A stretch of 64,000 nt of DNA from JAHJQZ01 sp963675235 (lineage in GTDB: Bacteria > Pseudomonadota > Alphaproteobacteria > Rhizobiales > Devosiaceae). The DNA lies in contig CAXXFU010000003.1 in assembly GCA_963675235.2 (NCBI GenBank), positions 22,931-86,930 on the forward strand. Direction: 5' to 3'. A model generated the notes under the pieces. It was not told where the DNA came from, made no database searches, and was given only the letters and a program-made list of their open reading frames with translations. This document shows positions 61,950 through 64,000 of the stretch, piece by piece. Position 1 is the stretch's first letter; the number at the start of each line of letters is the position of its first letter. The position numbers and the translations under genes were made by a program.

Positions 61950-62288
61950 ATGAAATTCATTGTCGCAATCGTCAAGCCGTCCCGGCTCGAGCACATCCGC
62001 GAGGCGCTCAACGCCCTCGACGTGCACGGCATGACCGTGACCGAAGTCAAGGGTTTCGGACGCCAGAAGGGCCACTCGGAAATCTACCGCGGCGCCGAGT
62101 ACGAGGTGCACTTCCTGCCCAAGCTCAAGCTCGAAGTGGCCATCGACGATGCCCAGGCCGAGGCGGTCACCGCCGCAATCCGCGATGCTGCCACCACCGG
62201 CAAGATCGGTGACGGCAAGATTTTCGTGCTCGATCTCGAGCAGGCCATGCGCATCCGCACCGGCGAAACCGGCTCGTCGGCGCTCTGA
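61950..62288 (+). CDS. glnK: Nitrogen regulatory PII protein GlnK, copy 3
   Basis: A 112-residue PII protein, about 90 percent identical to copy 2, with the same T-loop including Tyr51 and the same B-loop. Changes are mostly conservative (V/I, T/A, E/D). It lies 24 bases upstream of the second amtB gene, so it is the cognate GlnK of that channel. Different GlnK-channel pairing or mixed trimers are possible. Confidence 0.97.
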   Translation: MKFIVAIVKPSRLEHIREALNALDVHGMTVTEVKGFGRQKGHSEIYRGAEYEVHFLPKLKLEVAIDDAQAEAVTAAIRDAATTGKIGDGKIFVLDLEQAMRIRTGETGSSAL

Positions 62289-62312
62289 AAGACACCACTG
62301 GAGTACAAGAAG

Positions 62313-63605
62313 ATGAACACACGTAAACTCGGTCTTGCGGGTCTGTTGACCGCAGTGGCCGCGCTGCAGGCCCTGCCTGCCTTTGCTCAGGAAGCGGAGC
62401 CGACAATTTCGGCTGGCGATACGGCATGGATGCTGACCGCCACCGCTCTCGTGCTGATGATGACCATTCCCGGTCTGGCCCTGTTCTACGGCGGCATGGT
62501 GCGCCGCAAGAACGTGCTCGCCACCATCATGCAGAGCTTCGCAATCACGGCGCTGATGACCGTGATCTGGTTCATCGTCGGCTACTCGATCGCCTTCACC
62601 GATGGCGGTCCGCTCCATGCCTTCATGGGCGGGTTCAGCGCGTTCATGCATGCTGGCGTCGGCGTCGAATCGGTCGAGGGCACAATCCCGACCTTCGTCT
62701 TCTCGATGTTCCAGATGACCTTCGCCATCATCACCCCGGCGCTGATCGCCGGTGCCTTTGCCGAGCGCATGAAGTTCTCGGCCATGCTCTTGTTCATGGG
62801 CATCTGGTCGATCGTCGTCTATGCGCCGGTGGCGCACTGGGTCTGGGGTGGCGGCTTCCTTTATGATGCCGGCGTGCTCGATTTTGCCGGCGGCACCGTT
62901 GTCCATATCAATGCCGGTATCGCCGGCCTGGTCGCAGCGCTGGTCATGGGACCGCGCAAGGGCTACGGCACCACCAACATGGCCCCGCACAACCTGACCT
63001 GGTCGGTTACGGGCGCTGGCTTGCTCTGGGTTGGCTGGTTCGGTTTCAACGCCGGTTCGGCCCTGGCGGCCAACGGCGCTGCCGGCATCGCCATGATGAA
63101 CACCCAGGTCGCCACCGCTGCCGCGGCCCTGACCTGGATGTTCGCCGAATGGATCATCATCAAGAAGCCGAGCGTTCTGGGCATCATTTCCGGCGCCGTC
63201 GCCGGTCTTGTCGCCGTCACCCCCGCCGCTGGCTTTGTTGATCCCACCGGCGCCTTCGTCATCGGCATCATCTCTGGTCTGGGCTGCTATTTCGGTGCCG
63301 CCCACCTCAAGAAAATGCTCGGCTATGACGACAGCCTCGACGCCTTTGGCGTGCATGGCATCGGCGGCATCATCGGCGCCCTTCTGACCGGCGTATTGGC
63401 CGTTGAAGCCGTCGGCGGTACTGCCGGTGGCTTCGACCAGCTCCTTAAGCAGGTCTATGGCGTCGGCGTCACCATCATCTGGACAGCCGTTGCCTCCTTC
63501 GTCATCCTCATGGTGGTCAAGGCCCTTGTCGGCCTGCGTCTCTCCGAATCCGAGGAAGAAGAAGGTCTCGACATCTCGCTCCATGGCGAGCGCGTCGCCG
63601 ACTAG
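62313..63605 (+). CDS. amtB: Ammonium transporter AmtB, type 2 (E. coli-like)
   Basis: A 430-residue ammonium channel with a signal peptide cut near AFA (leaving QEAEP) and eleven helices. The pore histidines are His198 (GTVVHINAG) and His348 (FGVHGIGG). ALFYGGMVRRKNVL, HWVWGGGFL and the DFAGGTVVHIN block match the E. coli AmtB branch, unlike the first channel. It is co-transcribed with the third PII gene. Confidence 0.97.
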   Translation: MNTRKLGLAGLLTAVAALQALPAFAQEAEPTISAGDTAWMLTATALVLMMTIPGLALFYGGMVRRKNVLATIMQSFAITALMTVIWFIVGYSIAFTDGGPLHAFMGGFSAFMHAGVGVESVEGTIPTFVFSMFQMTFAIITPALIAGAFAERMKFSAMLLFMGIWSIVVYAPVAHWVWGGGFLYDAGVLDFAGGTVVHINAGIAGLVAALVMGPRKGYGTTNMAPHNLTWSVTGAGLLWVGWFGFNAGSALAANGAAGIAMMNTQVATAAAALTWMFAEWIIIKKPSVLGIISGAVAGLVAVTPAAGFVDPTGAFVIGIISGLGCYFGAAHLKKMLGYDDSLDAFGVHGIGGIIGALLTGVLAVEAVGGTAGGFDQLLKQVYGVGVTIIWTAVASFVILMVVKALVGLRLSESEEEEGLDISLHGERVAD

Positions 63606-63864
63606 GATGTTCGCGGGAGCGCGGCCGGCCGGTCGCGCTTCCGTTTCATTCGGCAGGGATGGCCATCGGGCCGGCCCGCGCCGCTATCTGGGCCCACCAC
63701 TTGATGCCGATGCCGCACCCTCGGGTTTTTCGGTGACGTGTTTTTAGCCATCCTGCTGCCCGTTTGGGCACGGTTTCGCTCGCTTTTTAGGCGCAAGCCC
63801 TCTCGTTCGCCGCCGGATCGGCCTTCATCCGGCTCAAATCCAGCCGGTTCTTTCTCCTCATTTT

Positions 63865-63881
63865 CTGGCACAGGTCTTGTT
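63865..63881 (+). promoter_or_regulatory. Sigma-54-like promoter of the gene at the right edge
   Basis: CTGGCACAGGTCTTGTT has TGGCAC with GG-N10-GT. It ends 69 bases before the start codon and is the fourth such site in the cluster. Confidence 0.6.
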
Positions 63882-63912
63882 AGCTGCAGGGTGGTGCCGC
63901 AAAGGCGCCAGG

Positions 63913-63930
63913 TCGGACCGCCCGGTCCGA
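63913..63930 (+). promoter_or_regulatory. 18-base palindrome in the leader of the edge gene
   Basis: TCGGACCG and CGGTCCGA flank CC, giving perfect dyad symmetry between the predicted promoter and the ribosome binding site. It could be an operator or an RNA hairpin. Confidence 0.45.
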
Positions 63931-63950
63931 TGGGAGTGAGGAGAACTTCG

Positions 63951-64000
63951 ATGCAGAATCCAAACGTCGGGCTCGACGTATTTTTTGTGCTGGTCGGCGC
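63951..64000 (+). CDS. Start of a probable third ammonium transporter (cut by right edge)
   Basis: Only 16 codons are visible: MQNPNVGLDVFFVLVG. GAGGAG lies eight bases before the ATG. The word DVFFVLVGA is typical of the first helix of Amt proteins that lack a long signal peptide, and the gene has a sigma-54-like promoter like its neighbours. The identification is an inference from these few residues and from position. Confidence 0.5.
   Translation, partial: MQNPNVGLDVFFVLVG

Larger units (their letters stand above)
63606..63950. other. Gene-free gap before the third amt gene
   Basis: This gap has an imperfect GC-rich hairpin soon after amtB2 (63615-63642, followed by GTTTCATT, a possible terminator), a sigma-54-like promoter at 63865-63881 and a palindrome at 63913-63930. 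No coding region is supported. Confidence 0.6.

Noticed and set aside
59669..62050. A 793-codon minus-strand frame across the PII/amtB genes
   Set aside because: It is antisense to amtB1 and two PII genes, and its translation is a charged, repetitive mix without any family signature.
61674..63584. A 636-codon minus-strand frame across the third PII gene and amtB2
   Set aside because: Antisense to well-supported genes and rich in Asp, Gly, Glu and His, as mirror frames of GC-rich membrane-protein genes usually are.
63913..63930. Similarity between this palindrome and the TetR operator at 12897-12912 (both contain GACCG and CGGTC)
   Set aside because: The half-site spacing differs and GACCG/CGGTC words are common in this DNA, so a shared regulator is not supported.
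1..64000. CRISPR arrays, integrases, transposases, phage genes and toxin-antitoxin pairs
   Set aside because: None was found: no regularly spaced repeats and no protein with such motifs. The window looks like stable chromosome.

Overview
The window is GC-rich, densely coded DNA from an alphaproteobacterium, most likely of the order Hyphomicrobiales (Rhizobiales). The signs are two IalB-family proteins, DUF2794, DUF1223, the ffh-rpsP-rimM-trmD-rplS block with long acidic tails on S16 and L19, the ccmABCDG order, and GlnK/AmtB pairs of rhizobial type. Devosiaceae would fit, but that is an impression from gene content, not a placement. It reads as ordinary chromosome: no insertion sequence, integrase, prophage, CRISPR array or rRNA was seen. 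One tRNA (Gly, GCC) is present.

Layout: 1-1139, 5' part of typA (minus). 1498-5547, a ferric-siderophore ABC importer (binding protein, two permeases, ATPase) plus DUF2218, behind a possible Irr-type iron box. 5586-8298, DUF6326, a Trm112-like protein, a LON-domain protein, CnoX-like thioredoxin and tRNA-Gly. 8419-12105, an operon for extracytoplasmic flavin redox chemistry (DUF2271, PepSY-flavodoxin-FNR reductase, ApbE). 12249-19674, a TetR regulator, a 937-residue FAD/Fe-S oxidase, an aldo/keto reductase, an AEC transporter, an MBL-fold protein and a PadR regulator. 19831-26143, the ribosome/SRP block, interrupted by a GyrI-like gene and a PCu(A)C copper chaperone locus. 26330-35307, an acyltransferase-like protein, an M29 aminopeptidase, a P-loop kinase-like protein, a soluble chemoreceptor, then dapF-mtaB-ftsY-ispZ. 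35409-38793, an acetyltransferase and ccmABCDG for cytochrome c maturation. 38945-53670, acnA followed by a decayed second acnA 3' end, then DUF1223, DUF2794, a glycosyltransferase, a BI-1 protein, thpR, two IalB genes, rlmN, an HNH protein, a TPR-sulfotransferase, rlmJ, a LysE transporter and an Lrp regulator. 53797-58830, argG, a PAS-GGDEF-EAL protein and a UbiH/COQ6-type monooxygenase.

The right end (59133-64000) is a nitrogen-control cluster: three PII genes, two different ammonium channels, and the start of what looks like a third channel. Each of the four transcription units is preceded by a sequence resembling a sigma-54 promoter, which suggests the block is induced under nitrogen limitation.

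The most interesting items are the acnA remnant with its conserved reading sense, the flavinylation motif in the DUF2271 protein next to ApbE, the PII/Amt array, two long perfect inverted repeats that look like operators (PadR and Lrp/argG), and a structured 479-base gap carrying a 15-codon reading frame with a strong ribosome binding site.
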